Assembly: GCA_963736425.1 (NCBI GenBank)
Contig: CAVTOX010000023.1
Span: 1 to 64,000 of the forward strand
Source: Prado023 sp963736425
Lineage (GTDB): Bacteria > Actinomycetota > Actinomycetes > S36-B12 > CAIYMF01
Length of the DNA stretch: 64,000 nucleotides
Direction: 5' to 3'
Shown here: positions 62,720-64,000 of the stretch, in pieces
How the letters are laid out: every line of letters starts with the position of its first letter
Position numbering within the stretch: position 1 is the stretch's first letter
The notes under the pieces: model-generated
Databases searched by the model: none
What the model was told of the DNA's origin: nothing
The model's input: only the letters and a program-made list of their open reading frames with translations
Program-made: the position numbers and the translations under genes

Positions 62720-63459
62720 CCCGATCCGATGGCCGTGCGCCCGATGCGCTGCGCGAGGTGACCTTCCAGCGGGGCTGGCTGGACCACGCCGAGGGCTCCT
62801 GCCTGGTGTCATTCGGCGCCACGCGAGTCCTGTGCGCCGCGTCCTTCACCGCGGGGGTTCCGCGCTGGAAGAAGGGCTCAGGTTCTGGCTGGGTCACCGC
62901 GGAGTATGCGATGCTGCCGCGCTCGACCAACACCCGATCGGACCGCGAGTCGGTCAAGGGCCGGATCGGCGGCCGGACCCACGAGATCTCCCGCCTGATC
63001 GGACGGTCGATGCGGGCAGTCATCGACGTGCGGGCGCTGGGAGAGAACACGATCGTGATCGACTGCGACGTCCTGCAGGCCGACGGCGGCACCCGGACGG
63101 CCGCGATCACCGGTGCCTACGTGGCCCTCGCAGACGCTGTGGCCTGGGCGCGTGGCCAGGGTCTCGTGGCCGCGGGCGCCTCGCCCCTGGTGGACTCCGT
63201 CGCAGCGGTGAGCGTCGGCATCGTCGACGGGCAGCCCTGCCTTGACCTGCACTACGACGACGACGTCCGGGCCGACACCGACATGAACGTCGTGATGACC
63301 GGATCCGGGCGGTTCGTCGAGGTCCAGGGGACCGCCGAGCGCGAGCCGTTCGACCGCGCGGAGCTCGACCGGCTGCTCGACCTGGCCGCGGCCGGCTGCC
63401 TGACGCTGACCGACCTCCAGGCGGCAGCCCTGGGCGGCTCTCCCGGGGGCCGGCCGTGA
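62716..63459 (+). CDS. rph: Ribonuclease PH
   Basis: A 247-residue phosphorolytic 3'-5' exoribonuclease that trims tRNA precursors. Diagnostic blocks are ALREVTFQRGWLDHAEGSCLVSFG, WVTAEYAMLPRSTNTRSDRE, GRTHEISRLIGRSMRAVID, IDCDVLQADGGTRTAAITGA and DMNVVMTGSGRFVEVQGTAE. GTG 62716 overlaps the MBL stop and the stop overlaps rdgB (GTGA at both ends), giving a tightly coupled three-gene operon. Confidence 0.96.
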   Translation: MTRSDGRAPDALREVTFQRGWLDHAEGSCLVSFGATRVLCAASFTAGVPRWKKGSGSGWVTAEYAMLPRSTNTRSDRESVKGRIGGRTHEISRLIGRSMRAVIDVRALGENTIVIDCDVLQADGGTRTAAITGAYVALADAVAWARGQGLVAAGASPLVDSVAAVSVGIVDGQPCLDLHYDDDVRADTDMNVVMTGSGRFVEVQGTAEREPFDRAELDRLLDLAAAGCLTLTDLQAAALGGSPGGRP

Positions 63460-64000
63460 CCCGTCGGGTCGTGCTGGCCACGCGCAATGCGGGGAAGGTC
63501 GCCGAGCTCCGCCGGATCCTCGACGCCGCTGGGCTGGACGTGGAGCTCGTGGGTGCGCAGGCATTCGCAGCCCTGCCCGACGTTGCCGAGACCGGCACCA
63601 CCTTCGCGGCCAACGCGCTGCTCAAGGCTCGTGCCGTGGCCGCGTACACCGGGTTGCCGGCGATCGCCGACGACTCCGGACTGTGCGTCGATGCGCTCAA
63701 CGGGCTGCCGGGGATCCTGTCGGCACGCTGGGCAGGACGGCACGGTGATGATGAGGCCAACCTGGACCTCGTCCTCGCCCAGCTGTCCGACACCCCGGAC
63801 GAGCGCCGTGGGGCGCACTTCTTCTGTGCTGCTGCCGTCGCGATGCCGCCCGGGCACCATGGCCAGCCCGGAGAGTGCAGGGTCGTCGAGGGCCAGATCG
63901 ATGGCTCCCTCATGCGGGAGCGTCGGGGCGCCGGCGGATTCGGCTACGACCCGATCTTCGAGCCCTACGGATCGTCGCGGACCACCGCGGAGATGGACGC
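63456..64000 (+). CDS. rdgB: Non-canonical purine NTP pyrophosphatase (dITP/XTP), 3' end outside window
   Basis: The first 181 residues of a RdgB/HAM1 protein that hydrolyses dITP, XTP and ITP to keep them out of nucleic acids. VVLATRNAGKVAELRRIL (residues about 5-22), TGTTFAANALLKARA, AIADDSGLCVDALNGLPGILSARWAG and GAGGFGYDPIFEP are family motifs. It starts with GTG 63456 inside the rph stop and runs off the window; about 20 residues are missing. Confidence 0.94.
   Translation, partial: MTRRVVLATRNAGKVAELRRILDAAGLDVELVGAQAFAALPDVAETGTTFAANALLKARAVAAYTGLPAIADDSGLCVDALNGLPGILSARWAGRHGDDEANLDLVLAQLSDTPDERRGAHFFCAAAVAMPPGHHGQPGECRVVEGQIDGSLMRERRGAGGFGYDPIFEPYGSSRTTAEMD

Overview
The window is high-GC DNA from an actinobacterium (Actinomycetota, class Actinomycetes). 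The evidence is lineage-restricted genes: a WhiB3/WhiD-like regulator, BldC, DUF3073, DUF3039, DUF2017, DUF2505, DUF4126 and DUF1918/DUF1876. The split PurS/PurQ/PurL system, and the order prfB - ftsE - ftsX - peptidase - smpB - ssrA, point the same way. GTG starts and stop/start overlaps (ATGA, GTGA, TGATG) are common, and several genes look leaderless. I cannot name a genus. Most of the window is chromosomal core with small accessory insertions. No phage, IS element or CRISPR array was seen.

Layout. 0-8.5 kb: end of a monomeric isocitrate dehydrogenase gene, a VapBC-type toxin-antitoxin pair with tandem operator palindromes, xth, a CNNM/CBS membrane protein, trpS, a 2H phosphoesterase-GNAT fusion, a spermidine-synthase-like methyltransferase and thioredoxin. 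8.5-14.3 kb: ECF sigma with a DUF4349 membrane partner, phosphoglucomutase, an LCP cell-wall ligase and DUF4126. 14.4-24.3 kb: purine genes purS-purQ-purL, then purF-purM, separated by YdeI-like, TauE-like, sterol-carrier-like and EamA genes, and followed by DUF3073 and bldC. 24.3-27.7 kb: MATE and MFS exporters, then tRNA-Phe, tRNA-Asp and tRNA-Glu. 27.8-36.9 kb: wax ester/diacylglycerol acyltransferase, patatin lipase, small conserved proteins and the giant NAD-glutamate dehydrogenase. 36.9-43.5 kb: prfB, a sulfotransferase-like insertion, ftsE, ftsX, M23 peptidase, smpB, tmRNA. 43.6-48.5 kb: HhH-GPD protein, LacI repressor with a divergent SWEET-like transporter, DUF1918/DUF1876 protein, two tandem secreted lysozyme-like proteins each preceded by a CRP-type site, and a metallopeptidase. 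48.5-56 kb: a eukaryote-type tandem-domain phosphofructokinase, ABM protein, amidase, GTP-PEPCK, ornithine carbamoyltransferase, WhiB. 56-64 kb: DUF3039, a GH18-type secreted protein, then class V aminotransferase-DUF2017-clpS-murI on the minus strand, and MBL-rph-rdgB on the plus strand.

Function. De novo purine synthesis, glycolysis/gluconeogenesis (pgm, PFK, PEPCK), glutamate catabolism, storage-lipid turnover, division-site peptidoglycan processing and ribosome rescue are each represented by neighbouring genes. 

Caution. At least ten single-base frame breaks interrupt otherwise intact protein families (2.9-3.0, 18.2-20.5, 26.6-27.05, 50.4 and 51.2 kb). Several sit in G or C runs and removing or adding one base restores the family sequence, so most look like sequencing or assembly indels rather than true decay.
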